Of a DNA stretch of 64,000 bases, positions 1 to 8,073 are shown in pieces. The first letter of the stretch is position 1. The number at the start of each line of letters is the position of its first letter. The translations under genes and the position numbers were made by a program. Location: NCBI GenBank assembly GCA_034430595.1, contig DAOUEL010000031.1, positions 70,681 to 134,680 on the forward strand, written 5' to 3'. The stretch comes from E44-bin32 sp034430595 (lineage in GTDB: Bacteria; Chloroflexota; Anaerolineae; Anaerolineales; E44-bin32). The notes below the pieces were generated by a model, which saw nothing but the letters and a program-made list of their open reading frames with translations, was not told the DNA's origin and did no database searches.

Positions 1-1188
1 CCATGGCTCGAGAGGGCTGATGGAAGTGTGACGCGCGCGATCGAACTGACAGCTCCCAGCATCCAAGCCGTTCCAGCTCCGGAGCTGGAACGATCCATGC
101 CTTCCTGGTCACGGCATGCCGATAAGGTCGAGATCCGAACCGCGCATTACACCCTCGAGCTCGACCAGGCGGCCGGAGGAGCGATCGTACGTGCCGAGGA
201 TCCCCTGACCGGCGAACCTCTGCTGGGTGGAGCCGGGAATGACCTCATCCGATACCGAGTATCAGGCGGCTTATGGCGCATGGGGTACGAATTTCGCGGC
301 GGCAGGTGGAAGGAGGCCGGTCGCAGCAGCCAGCACCATTCGGACCTGGCTGTGCAAGAAAACGAGCACCGCCTCGAGATCCGCTGGGTCAACGGATTTG
401 ACGGCGAAATCTTCGAACGTGAGATGTGGATCTATGACGACGATCCACGCATTTATTTCCGCATTGTCGGCCGCGCCGGACGGCGACGGACGATGACCGT
501 CCGCTTTCATACCTGCCTGGTGGCTGACGGCTTGCTGATGGACCAAGCGGGGGGCGTCATTCAACGACCACGCGAGAAAGTCTATTCCCCCACGTTCTGG
601 CCGTTCCAGCATTTTGTCCATGTTCGTGATCGGGAAAGTGGGCGCGGGCTGGCACTCTACCAACGCTGGCCGGGGGCTGTCTCGCTCACCCCCCGTGGGC
701 AGCTTAGCATCATCGCATTACGCAATGCAGCTATCGAGCGTGCCTTCGGCCTGCTTCCGCTTTCGGGCAATCCGGCCCGTGGTTACGAGAAGGAAGCCTA
801 CACCTTCGACTACGCACTTGAATTCACACCCCAGGGAGACTGGCAGACCAATCATCTTGCCGAGAAAGCCTACCAACGTTTCCACACCCCCGATCCAGGG
901 AGTCACTTCGAGACCCTGCATCGGCAAATGCGCTCCGAAGTGCTCCTCGATCGGCCAGATATCATCCTGCTTGCTTATAAGCAAGCCGCACGCGGGAAGG
1001 GCAGGATCATCCGTTTGTACTCGCTGGACGGCGGCGATACGGTTCGGCTGCGCTTGCGGTCAACCAGGATCAAGGCTGCCTGCCTGTGCGACGCCCGCGA
1101 AAGAGACCTGAAACCGCTTTCCGTTGTTGATGGCGAGCTGGAGGTTGAACTCCCTGGCACGCTGACAACTCTGCGCCTTCAGACCTGA
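1..1188 (+). CDS. Glycoside hydrolase family 38-like alpha-mannosidase, C-terminal part (5' end outside window)
   Basis: The frame is open to the first base, so the gene very probably begins upstream; a GTG at 28 could be read as a start but has no convincing ribosome site. The product resembles the beta-sandwich C-terminal half of GH38 alpha-mannosidases: an edge with 'GNDLIRY', then 'YSPTFWPFQHFVH', 'ALRNAAIERAFGLLPLSGNPARG' in segments, ending in a small beta domain. The catalytic (beta/alpha)7 domain with its nucleophile Asp would lie before the window and cannot be checked. The family removes alpha-mannose from glycans. It sits 5' of a flippase-like protein and a GT4 glycosyltransferase on the same strand, suggesting a glycan or glycolipid locus. 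Two small inverted repeats (around 1235-1249 and 1250-1267) follow it and may end transcription. Family assignment is from remembered motifs. Confidence 0.7.
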   Translation, partial: PWLERADGSVTRAIELTAPSIQAVPAPELERSMPSWSRHADKVEIRTAHYTLELDQAAGGAIVRAEDPLTGEPLLGGAGNDLIRYRVSGGLWRMGYEFRGGRWKEAGRSSQHHSDLAVQENEHRLEIRWVNGFDGEIFEREMWIYDDDPRIYFRIVGRAGRRRTMTVRFHTCLVADGLLMDQAGGVIQRPREKVYSPTFWPFQHFVHVRDRESGRGLALYQRWPGAVSLTPRGQLSIIALRNAAIERAFGLLPLSGNPARGYEKEAYTFDYALEFTPQGDWQTNHLAEKAYQRFHTPDPGSHFETLHRQMRSEVLLDRPDIILLAYKQAARGKGRIIRLYSLDGGDTVRLRLRSTRIKAACLCDARERDLKPLSVVDGELEVELPGTLTTLRLQT

Positions 1189-1362
1189 ACGCTCCATCAT
1201 TAGAAACGTATTCCCCGGCTCAAGTCCGCTCCACGGAGTTTAAAGCTCCCTTTAAGCGGCGTTAAAGGTCCAGCTGTGCCTCTTTGGTAAGATCGATGAT
1301 GCGTTCAACTGGAATAGGGAAGCCCGTTCCGAGGGTCACATCTGAGTACATCACACAGTAAT

Positions 1363-2391
1363 ATGCGCCGTCTCTTGCCTGGCATCATCCTAATCATCGC
1401 CCTGCTGGGCCTGGTGTTTATCCTTGCCGACTGGCAGCAGGTTCGCTCGGTGCTGACTCAAGCCAGTTGGAAACCGGTCCCTTTCGCGTTGGCCACCACG
1501 GCTTTCTCCTACCTTTGCATCAGCTTGAGCTTCGCTCGGGTCAGCAAACTGCTCGGGGTCCAAATGACCGTACGCGACCTGACGCTGGTCGGATTTGTCT
1601 CAACCGTCCTCAACCATGTGGTCTCCAGCGGTGGAGCTGCTGGCTACTCTGTCCGCTTCGCGTTGATGAACCGTCACGATGTCGGTATGCGTGATGTGCT
1701 GGCGGTCTCCTTCCTGCATTTCTACCTGACGAGCCTGGTGATGATAGGCATGCTTCCGATCGGACTGTTGTATCTTGTCCAGCATGCTGCCATCAGCCAA
1801 GGAACTGCAGCACTGCTGGCTTCTCTGGCCGGAGGCGTGATTCTTGCCACAATCCTGGCGACGCTGCTCCTTTTCTCCATCCGTCTCCGCCAACGGGCAA
1901 TTAAACTGCTGGTGAGGATCATGCGCCGGTTTACCAGGCACGATCCGGAAGCCTCGTTGATGCGATTTGATGAGACATTGGCGCAGGGTGTGCACGCCAT
2001 GCGCAAGCAGCCAACGTCGATCGTCATCATCCTGGCCCTGGTGGTCATCGACTGGTCCGCCAGCGTCACAACGCTCTGGCTCGCCTTTCGCTCGCTCGGA
2101 GTGACGCTTTTACCCGGCCAGGCTGTCACGGGCTTTGTCATCGGGATTGTGACCGGCGTCGCTTCAATGATTCCCGGAGGCCTGGGTGTACAGGAGGGCT
2201 CAATGGCCGGCATCTTCGCACTTCTGGGTATCAGCCTCGATCGGGCAGTGCTCGCTTCAGTCTTCTTCCGTGTGCTCTATTTCTTCGTACCCTACCTGAT
2301 CAGTCTGACACTCTACCGTGGGCTATTGCGCAGGAACCACGAATCAGCCCCCGGTGCACTGGAGATCGAACATGCACATCCTGATGCTTAG
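1363..2391 (+). CDS. Flippase-like / lysylphosphatidylglycerol synthase TM-region family membrane protein
   Basis: 342 aa with about eight hydrophobic segments spread over the whole length. Signatures typical of the LPG_synthase_TM/UPF0104 family are visible: 'SSGGAAGYSVRF' near residue 88 and 'IPGGLGVQEG' near residue 268, followed by 'RVLYFFVPY'. There is no C-terminal catalytic domain, so it is not a full MprF-type lysyltransferase. Family members are thought to move or help to make glycolipids or polyprenyl-linked sugars in the cytoplasmic membrane. The gene overlaps the start of the downstream glycosyltransferase by 20 bases, so the two are almost certainly translated from one message. 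The ATG at 1363 is the first good start; no strong ribosome site is seen. Exact substrate unknown. Confidence 0.8.
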   Translation: MRRLLPGIILIIALLGLVFILADWQQVRSVLTQASWKPVPFALATTAFSYLCISLSFARVSKLLGVQMTVRDLTLVGFVSTVLNHVVSSGGAAGYSVRFALMNRHDVGMRDVLAVSFLHFYLTSLVMIGMLPIGLLYLVQHAAISQGTAALLASLAGGVILATILATLLLFSIRLRQRAIKLLVRIMRRFTRHDPEASLMRFDETLAQGVHAMRKQPTSIVIILALVVIDWSASVTTLWLAFRSLGVTLLPGQAVTGFVIGIVTGVASMIPGGLGVQEGSMAGIFALLGISLDRAVLASVFFRVLYFFVPYLISLTLYRGLLRRNHESAPGALEIEHAHPDA

Positions 2392-3523
2392 CCACGGCTA
2401 CCCGCCAACGATCAGTGGTGTGACTCTCGTGGTTCAGAAAGTCGCCCGGGCTATGGTGGAGCGTGGTCATGATGTGACGGTCGTCACCGCCAGTGATCAC
2501 GGTGCGCCCTATCAGAGTGAAGACCAGGGTGTCCGATTGTGGCGGGTTCGCTCGGCGCCGAATCCGTTTTGGTCCGAAGGACGGCTGCCGCTGCTGACCT
2601 ATGACCGTTTGAAGGAAATCGTGGCGCAGGTCCAACCGGATGTCATCAATACTCATGACAGCGCGCTCTTAAGCTGGCAGCTCTATCGGCTCGAGCATCA
2701 GAAAGGGCACGTGCCGGAAGTCCTGACCTGCCATTTTCTGCCTCGCTTCGTGACCTACTATGTGCATGCCGGCGAGGCAGTCGAGCAAATGGTCGAGGAA
2801 ATCACCTGGGATGTGACGCTGCGAATGTTGAGCGGGTTCGATCACGTCATCTTTCCTACCGGGACCCAGCGTTCGCTTTTCGAGCAGGAGGGGCTGGAAG
2901 TCCCATCGAGCGTAATTTCGAACGGGCTCGACACCTCGCGCTACAGACCGGAAGGCGAGGACGCTGGTTTGGCTGAGAAATACTGCCTGCCTGAAGCTAA
3001 ACGCATCCTTTTCGTCGGGCGCCTAGCACGCGACAAAAAGATCGGAGTTCTTGTTCGGGCTCTGGCCGCACTGGGCGATGCGCACCTGCTGATTGTCGGA
3101 CGCGGTGATGACCGGGATCGGCTGGAAGAGCTTGCGCGTGAACTGGGAGTTGAACCACGCGTACATTTCTTCGGATACGTCCCCGAAGCAGATCTGCCGG
3201 GGCTGTACCGGGCAGCGGATATTTTTGCCATCGCTTCCGACGTCGAGGTGCAGAGTATCCCAACGCTCCAGGCCGCCGCCAGCGGCCTGCCGATCGTCGC
3301 CGCCAATGCCGCCGCACTGCCCGAATTAGTCCACGACAATCGCAATGGATATCTCGTTCCGGCCGGAGACGCAGCCGCTTTCGCCGCTGCACTGGACCGG
3401 ATCCTCGAACACCCTGCACTGGCCGAGCAATTCGGCCAGGCCAGCCTGCAGATCGGCCGCCAGCATGCTGAAGAACTTACCTTCAAAGCATACGAAGAGC
3501 TCTATCGTCTTTTCGCAAGATGA
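2372..3523 (+). CDS. GT4-family glycosyltransferase
   Basis: 383 aa, GT-B fold. The N-terminal loop 'SHGYPPTISGV' is the acceptor-side Gly-rich signature of GT4 enzymes. The second domain starts at 'ILFVGRLARDKKI' (about residue 210) and carries the sugar-nucleotide-binding E-x7-E region at 'EVQSIPTLQAAASG'. The ATG at 2372 is chosen because it gives a family-typical N-terminus and has 'ggag' about 7 bases before it; upstream in-frame codons give non-homologous sequence. The gene starts inside the end of the flippase-like gene. Likely a cytoplasmic, membrane-associated enzyme that adds a hexose to a lipid or glycan; donor and acceptor cannot be told from sequence. Confidence 0.88.
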   Translation: MHILMLSHGYPPTISGVTLVVQKVARAMVERGHDVTVVTASDHGAPYQSEDQGVRLWRVRSAPNPFWSEGRLPLLTYDRLKEIVAQVQPDVINTHDSALLSWQLYRLEHQKGHVPEVLTCHFLPRFVTYYVHAGEAVEQMVEEITWDVTLRMLSGFDHVIFPTGTQRSLFEQEGLEVPSSVISNGLDTSRYRPEGEDAGLAEKYCLPEAKRILFVGRLARDKKIGVLVRALAALGDAHLLIVGRGDDRDRLEELARELGVEPRVHFFGYVPEADLPGLYRAADIFAIASDVEVQSIPTLQAAASGLPIVAANAAALPELVHDNRNGYLVPAGDAAAFAAALDRILEHPALAEQFGQASLQIGRQHAEELTFKAYEELYRLFAR

Positions 3524-3634
3524 GCTGCTTGTGGGGAAAATAATCCGGATTCGACCCGCTGGATTAATTACGGGCCGTAAGGTTATATCTCTGGTTGCCA
3601 GCGTCAAACAGCAAAATATCTGACAGATTTTATC

Positions 3635-3643
3635 TGATATAAT
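3635..3643 (+). promoter_or_regulatory. Extended -10 promoter
   Basis: A perfect extended -10 element, TG-A-TATAAT, lies 22 bases before the ATG at 3666. No -35 at the normal distance is evident (a weak TTGCCA is too far away), as expected for extended -10 promoters. It would give a leader of only some 15-20 nt. Confidence 0.5.
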
Positions 3644-3665
3644 CGGCTTCTGCTCGCGAGTTAAG

Positions 3666-4739
3666 ATGGCAATTCCGACTTCCGAAACAGAGGCTTCACC
3701 CACCGAATTCGGTGGTCTTCTTGGTGTGTATCCGCCCAGTTGGGTGGATCGCTTTGCTGATGCAATCGAGCGGCTGGCCCTGCCCTATTGGCTGACCTGT
3801 CTGTTGCTGTTCGCCCTTGAGTTCCTGCTCATGCATGTGATCTCCTGGATAGGAGGCACCACGCCATTCCCACAGTTGCGGTCGGTTTTCATCAGCCCGC
3901 CGCTCTGGACTTGGGGCTCGCTGGCATTGATCATTTATCTCGATCGGACCTCGATCGAAGCCCTGGCCAAATTCAGGCTGCTGCTCCCATTGGATGACCA
4001 AGCGTACGAGGAACTCGAATCCCACCTCACGACCATGCCCGCACGGCCAATCATCATCACCAATATCATCTTCGTCCTTTTCTTCCTGGTCTTTGCTTTC
4101 GTCGTTCCGATCAAGGTGTTGGATCTCTTTCGTGGGCGCGGTCTCGCCATACTGATTGTGTCGGCAACGTTCTCCTTCCTTCCCGGAAGCGCCTTCTACT
4201 ACCATACGCTACATCAACTACGCATGGTCAGGCGCATTTACGAATTTGCACGGCCTTTTGATTTATTTGATCGCGAGCCAATCTTTGCGTTCTCAAAGGT
4301 AACCTCAAGCACAAGCGTCGTTTTGACCTTCTTCCTGCTCTCCAACTTAGTCGTGGCGATCCCACTCCATGCGCTCGATACCGGAGTGGTCGTTTTCGAG
4401 CTCATCGGCGTTCCGCTTGCGGTGGCCGCCTTCATCATCCCGCTTTGGGGTGCTCACACCCGGCTGACGGCCCAGAAGCGAGGGCTTCAAGCCAGCACCG
4501 AGCGTCGAATGAAGGAAACACTGCAGAAACTGGATGCGGAGCTGCAGGTGGATGACCTATCGAAAATGGATCAACTGCAGAAGGCGCTCAACAACCTGGT
4601 CATCGAGCGCGAGGTACTGGCCCGGTTGCCAACCTGGCCCTGGCGGCCGGGCACCGTCACCGGCGTCGCTTCGGCCATCCTGCTCCCGACACTGCTGCTC
4701 CTGATCCAGATAGTTATTCAGCGCTTGATCGCTCCCTGA
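3666..4739 (+). CDS. Unknown polytopic membrane protein
   Basis: 357 aa; I do not recognise a family. Hydrophobic segments lie near residues 38-60, 76-92, 128-150, 157-176, 213-233, 240-262 and 333-354. Between the sixth and last segments (about 275-325) is a charged, helix-prone stretch with many Glu, Lys and Leu that looks like a cytoplasmic coiled coil; there are similar charged residues around 97-125. The ATG at 3666 follows the extended -10 promoter. It is a single-gene unit, separated from the glycosyltransferase by 142 bases and followed by 260 bases without a gene. A membrane sensor or transporter partner is possible but nothing in the sequence proves it. Confidence 0.7.
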   Translation: MAIPTSETEASPTEFGGLLGVYPPSWVDRFADAIERLALPYWLTCLLLFALEFLLMHVISWIGGTTPFPQLRSVFISPPLWTWGSLALIIYLDRTSIEALAKFRLLLPLDDQAYEELESHLTTMPARPIIITNIIFVLFFLVFAFVVPIKVLDLFRGRGLAILIVSATFSFLPGSAFYYHTLHQLRMVRRIYEFARPFDLFDREPIFAFSKVTSSTSVVLTFFLLSNLVVAIPLHALDTGVVVFELIGVPLAVAAFIIPLWGAHTRLTAQKRGLQASTERRMKETLQKLDAELQVDDLSKMDQLQKALNNLVIEREVLARLPTWPWRPGTVTGVASAILLPTLLLLIQIVIQRLIAP

Positions 4740-4999
4740 GCGGATTTAATTCCAAACCTCGATCAAAATCACCGACGGCATCGTGCGCTTCAATTCCAAC
4801 CAAAATTTGGCCTACTTTCCCTCCTGAAGAACCCGTCAGATCACGTCATCCACCTACGATCAGCATAACTAAATCCGAGACGGCCGAAGGGATCTTGCTC
4901 TGGCTCTAATTCAGACCAGAGGGCCTCGAATCACTCAACCGGTCAGGATGCGCTATGATGAATGTGTCCATTCTGGCTGATCAAGATAGAGGAGGCGCA
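4740..4999. other. Gene-free stretch
   Basis: Nothing convincing is seen except the ribosome site and possible -10 (a TATGAT at about 4954) serving dodecin. Confidence 0.5.
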
Positions 5000-5215
5000 A
5001 TGGCTGAGAGTGTGTACAAGGTAATCGAGCTGGTCGGGACCAGCGAGAAGTCGTGGGAGGATGCAGCCAGGGCAGCCGTCGATCTGGCCGGCAAACAGCT
5101 GCGCGATCTGCGTATCGCCGAGGTGGTCGACCTCGATATGCAGCTGGAGGAAGGCAAGGTGCTCGCCTACCGGGCCAAGGTCAAGGTATCCTTCAAGTAC
5201 CACGGCGGCGACTGA
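5000..5215 (+). CDS. Dodecin, flavin-binding storage protein
   Basis: 71 aa, the usual dodecin length. 'YKVIELVGTSEKSWEDA' and 'VDLDMQLEEGKVLAYRAKVKVSFKY' match the small beta-alpha-beta-beta fold that assembles into a hollow dodecamer binding riboflavin or FMN/FAD. The Trp in 'SWEDA' (residue 17) corresponds to the residue that sandwiches the isoalloxazine ring. ATG at 5000 is preferred over an upstream ATG at 4955 because of a perfect AGGAGG six bases before it and because the dodecin fold begins there. Single gene. The family buffers free flavin in the cytoplasm. Confidence 0.93.
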   Translation: MAESVYKVIELVGTSEKSWEDAARAAVDLAGKQLRDLRIAEVVDLDMQLEEGKVLAYRAKVKVSFKYHGGD

Positions 5216-5426
5216 AGGCTGGTCCAGAGCGAGCTCGAAAGATCAAAAGCCTGGACCAAATCCTATGCGACCCGGAGCCCCCTCTTGAACGCTTCGGGCA
5301 AGCCGAACTGGAGCTATACGTTTGCGGGGCATTAGCCGGCGTACCGTATCTCCGTCCAGGCCGATAAACCCCGCATTTTGCCCTGTTTCTGAATTCCAGA
5401 GCGCGCGGGAAAATGTATGCAGGAAG

Positions 5427-5467
5427 AACAAAGCAGACGGATCGATGTACAATCCGTCCGCTTTGTT
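5427..5467. terminator. Strong hairpin between convergent genes
   Basis: Arms AACAAAGC-A-GACGGAT and ATCCGTC-C-GCTTTGTT pair over 15 bp with one mismatch around a 9-nt loop. It lies between dodecin (plus) and the SnoaL-like gene (minus); the T-rich flank on the minus strand suggests it mainly ends the SnoaL-like transcript. Confidence 0.65.
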
Positions 5468-5485
5468 TCAAGTACTCGGAGCAAT

Positions 5486-5911
5486 TCAGGCTGCTGCAGG
5501 CGCTTTCTGCGGCAGCAGGCCCAGCTGTGCCAGCAGTGCAAATCGATCCGGTGAACCCCAGTGTTCGACCATTTTCCCGTTCTCAAAACGCAGCTGGTCG
5601 AAAACGGTAATACGGAACGATTTACCGTTCGGTGGGCCCATAAAACCGCCGTGGTTGGTGCCGCGGGCCGTCATGCGCGCCCACAAGATCTCGCCGTCTT
5701 CAACCAGGTCCTCGATTGTCAGCGTGAAATCGGGGAACGCCTGACGCAGGGACTCGATGTCGGACTGCATCCCTTCGATGGTCGCCTTCAACCCGAATTG
5801 GTGCTCTACAAAATCGGGTGCTACATCACGCTGCAGCACTTTGTAATGCCCTTGATTGAAAGCCTCGCTGATGATCTCCCGGAAGACACTCTCATTCTTT
5901 GAACCAGACAT
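5486..5911 (-). CDS. SnoaL-like ester cyclase family protein
   Basis: 141 aa, cone-shaped alpha+beta barrel (NTF2-like) of the SnoaL polyketide cyclase/ester cyclase group: 'FVEHQFGLKATIEGMQSDIESLRQAFPDFTLTI' in parts, then 'RGTNHGGFMGPPNGKSF', 'VFDQLRFENGKMVEHWG'. The start at 5911 (MSGSKNE) has AAGGAG at a good distance; the 27 codons upstream lie in the promoter region. It is divergent from a TetR-family gene with 145 bases between, which holds two inverted repeats, so it is very likely the target of that regulator. Such proteins act on small aromatic or lactone substrates; the reaction here is unknown. Confidence 0.82.
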   Translation of the reverse strand: MSGSKNESVFREIISEAFNQGHYKVLQRDVAPDFVEHQFGLKATIEGMQSDIESLRQAFPDFTLTIEDLVEDGEILWARMTARGTNHGGFMGPPNGKSFRITVFDQLRFENGKMVEHWGSPDRFALLAQLGLLPQKAPAAA

Positions 5912-5952
5912 GTTAAACTCCTTTCCAATCCATCCTATTAGATTTTTTAATC

Positions 5953-5990
5953 GCGGATCTGGAGTAAAGTGTTGCTGTGCGCAGATCCGC
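5953..5990. repeat. Inverted repeat in the divergent promoter region
   Basis: Perfect 9-bp arms, GCGGATCTG and CAGATCCGC, separated by 20 bases, in the untranslated leader of the SnoaL-like gene. Could be a second operator half-site pair or an RNA hairpin. Confidence 0.55.
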
Positions 5991-5996
5991 ATTCAT

Positions 5997-6011
5997 TACA
6001 GTAATACTGTA
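5997..6011. promoter_or_regulatory. Candidate TetR-family operator
   Basis: Perfect 7-1-7 palindrome TACAGTA-A-TACTGTA midway between the divergent SnoaL-like and TetR-family genes. Size, symmetry and position fit a TetR dimer site that controls both genes. Confidence 0.6.
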
Positions 6012-6056
6012 TTGAATATGGATATTATGCATCTATTTAGGTAGAATGTCAAGTAA

Positions 6057-6704
6057 ATGGCCCAAACCAAGAAGACCAAACGTTCCTATGATTCGAATCT
6101 CCGCCAGCAGCAGGCCCGCCAGACACGCCGCCTGGTGTTGGGCGCGGCGGGCGAGCTTTTCAGCGAACTCGGGTATGCAGGCGCAACGATCGAGGCCATC
6201 GCTGAAAAGGCTGGGGTCGCACCCGAGACCGTGTACTCAATCTACAGCAGCAAACGCGGCTTACTGGCCCGGCTCATCGATGTCACGGTCGGAGGGGATG
6301 ACCAGGCCATCCCTCTCATCGAGCGGCCCGGACCGAAAGGGGTCCTGACTCAGGAAAACCAGAGCCAGCAGATCGAGCTCTTTGCGCTCGACATCACGAG
6401 CGTCCTGGAACGCATCGCACCGCTTTTCCCGATCCTACGCACGGCAGCCATGACCGAACCGGAGATCGCCGAACTGCTGGGGGAACTGCTCGAGGGGCGC
6501 CGGCAAAACCTGGCTAAATTCGTGCAGGCGCTTGCCTCTCATGGACCGCTACGGGCGGGTCTGGACTTACAAGCGGCCACCGATCTCGTCTGGACCCTTA
6601 GCAGCCCGGAGGTCTTCAACTTGCTAACGATCGACCGGGGCTGGCCGTCCGACCGCTTCTCGGAATGGCTGTCCGTCTCACTGGCGCGCCTGCTGCTGCC
6701 CTGA
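6057..6704 (+). CDS. TetR/AcrR-family transcriptional regulator
   Basis: 215 aa. The N-terminal 60 residues form the TetR helix-turn-helix: 'RQTRRLVLGAAGELFSELGYAGATIEAIAEKAGVAPETVYSIYSSK' in segments, with the recognition helix around 'APETVYSIY'. The rest is a helical ligand-binding and dimer domain with no specific match that I recognise. It is divergent from the SnoaL-like gene and shares with it the palindrome at 5997-6011, so autoregulation plus control of the neighbour is likely. ATG at 6057. Confidence 0.92.
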   Translation: MAQTKKTKRSYDSNLRQQQARQTRRLVLGAAGELFSELGYAGATIEAIAEKAGVAPETVYSIYSSKRGLLARLIDVTVGGDDQAIPLIERPGPKGVLTQENQSQQIELFALDITSVLERIAPLFPILRTAAMTEPEIAELLGELLEGRRQNLAKFVQALASHGPLRAGLDLQAATDLVWTLSSPEVFNLLTIDRGWPSDRFSEWLSVSLARLLLP

Positions 6705-6818
6705 CCAGCTCATCCAGGCTTGATCAAACCTTAACCGCTGTTCGAAACCTCCCTTGCCACCGGCATCACCTATCTCGTCCGGACCGACTTGGAGCTGGCC
6801 GATGTCGTGCAAAGGCTT

Positions 6819-6967
6819 AGCCCTCCTCCGCTTTGGCAGCGGCCGTACAACGGGTCAAGCGCCTGCCTGCCTGGCCTAACCCGGACCAGCTGCACGAGAT
6901 CGCTGGGTCCTGGAAACCCTGGCGGGCAATCGCCGCGCGCATCCTTTTGCATCCTTACCTGAGTTGA
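6819..6967 (+). pseudogene. Remnant of a 3-methyladenine DNA glycosylase (AlkA / HhH-GPD) C-terminus
   Basis: Between the TetR and MerR genes one frame reads 'LAAAVQRVKRLPAWPNPDQL' followed by 'HEIAGSWKPWRAIAARILLH' and a stop. This matches the end of AlkA-type HhH-GPD glycosylases (usual form: ...LAE-x-WRPYRS-x-AA-x-YLW). The frame is closed by a TAG at about 6816, and the upstream 60 bases in another frame give 'TDLELADVVQRL', which could be the preceding AlkA segment after a frameshift. The catalytic region is gone, so this is a decayed fragment, not a gene. The 350-base interval 6705-7054 holds nothing else but this and the MerR promoter. Confidence 0.5.
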
Positions 6968-7005
6968 TATTCGCGGAATTTAGGCCAGCTCTGTTTGAAC
7001 ACAGC

Positions 7006-7036
7006 TTGACTCTTACGTAACGTTATGGTTTAGACT
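7006..7036 (+). promoter_or_regulatory. MerR-type promoter with 19-bp spacer and internal dyad
   Basis: TTGACT (7006-7011) and TAGACT (7031-7036) are separated by 19 bases, the overlong spacer that MerR-family activators correct by twisting DNA. The spacer contains a near-palindrome centred on the paired ACGT motifs (CTTACGTAACGTTATG). It lies 18 bases before the MerR gene, so it is very probably an autoregulated promoter. Confidence 0.75.
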
Positions 7037-7054
7037 GCTCGCAGTGAGGCAAAC

Positions 7055-7810
7055 ATGGCCGAATACACAGTAAGCCAGCTGGCAGAGTTGGCGGGGATCA
7101 GCGTGCGTACGCTGCATCACTACGACCAGATCGGGCTGCTCCCGCCTGCCAGGCGGACGGAAGCCGGTTACCGAATTTACGGCCGGGCTGAGCTGATGCG
7201 GCTGCAGCAGATCCTGCTCTTTCGCGAACTCGAGATGCCCTTGGCCGAGATCCAGGCCCGAATCGAAGCACCGGATTTCGCCCCGCTCTCGGCCTTGAAG
7301 GAGCATCGCCAGGCGCTGGAACAACGCCGAGACCGGCTGGGGCGATTAATTAAGACAGTGGACAGAACACTCGCAAATCTGCAGGAGAATGAGATGAGTT
7401 TATCGGACGAAGAGCTGTATTTTGGCCTGACACCAGAGCAGGCCGAACGCTACCCGCGTGAGGCGCGCGAACGCTGGGGCGAGGAGCGGGTGACGGAGGC
7501 CGAGGACAGGGTGCGCAAGCTCTCGAAAGAACAGTGGGCACAAATCGGCCAACAAGGCGAGGACGCCACCCAGGCAGTGGCCGCACTCGTCGGCAGGCCG
7601 GCAGACGACCCACAGGTCCAGCAGGCTATCGCCCTGCATCATGCCTGGATCGAGAACTTCTACCCGGCGCCGGCCGAGGTCTACCGTGGTCTGGGCCGGA
7701 TGTACGTCGAACACCCCGAGTTCCGCGCCTACTATGAGCAGCGCGCGGAAGGCCTGGCCGAATTCATGCGCGCTGCGATCGAGATCTACTGCGACCGCAG
7801 CCTCACGTAA
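7055..7810 (+). CDS. MerR-family regulator with TipAS antibiotic/ligand-binding domain (TipAL-like)
   Basis: 251 aa. Residues 1-70 are a MerR winged helix-turn-helix ('YTVSQLAELAGISVRTLHHYD', 'EAGYRIYG'), followed by a coiled-coil dimer helix (about 80-115). From about residue 140 to the end lies a TipAS-like helical domain ('WAQIGQQGEDATQAVAAL', 'HHAWIENFYPAPAEVYRGLG', 'YVEHPEFRAYYEQ'). In TipAL and relatives this domain binds thiopeptide antibiotics or other hydrophobic ligands and remodels the promoter. The promoter in front has the correct 19-bp spacer for such control. Stand-alone gene closed by a strong terminator, so its main target may be itself. Confidence 0.93.
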   Translation: MAEYTVSQLAELAGISVRTLHHYDQIGLLPPARRTEAGYRIYGRAELMRLQQILLFRELEMPLAEIQARIEAPDFAPLSALKEHRQALEQRRDRLGRLIKTVDRTLANLQENEMSLSDEELYFGLTPEQAERYPREARERWGEERVTEAEDRVRKLSKEQWAQIGQQGEDATQAVAALVGRPADDPQVQQAIALHHAWIENFYPAPAEVYRGLGRMYVEHPEFRAYYEQRAEGLAEFMRAAIEIYCDRSLT

Positions 7811-7826
7811 GACCTCAGCTCGGCAG

Positions 7827-7860
7827 AAAGCCGGTGCGATAAAACGCACCGGCTTTGTTC
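7827..7860 (+). terminator. Intrinsic terminator after the MerR gene
   Basis: A perfect 12-bp stem (AAAGCCGGTGCG / CGCACCGGCTTT) with a 6-nt A-rich loop begins 16 bases after the stop codon and is followed by a T-rich stretch. Confidence 0.85.
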
Positions 7861-8073
7861 TTCCAAATACCAGCTTGAAGGATCAAACGCGATCCGCTAA
7901 CGTCTCCAGCGAAATCCAGGTGCCCATCCAGACACAATGAGTACAACCGCCGGAAAGCACGCCGAGCGCCGCGAATGCTGAGAGCGTGGACAAAACCAGA
8001 CGCTTTGAATATGCTCCTGGTTGTCCTTCCACGAACTTGCCAGCAGGATGGGCCTGACCCGGGGGTTGCGCCG

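Noticed and set aside
5216..5485. Several overlapping open frames between dodecin and the SnoaL-like gene
   Set aside because: Short, mutually overlapping, no ribosome sites; the interval is explained by a strong hairpin terminator.
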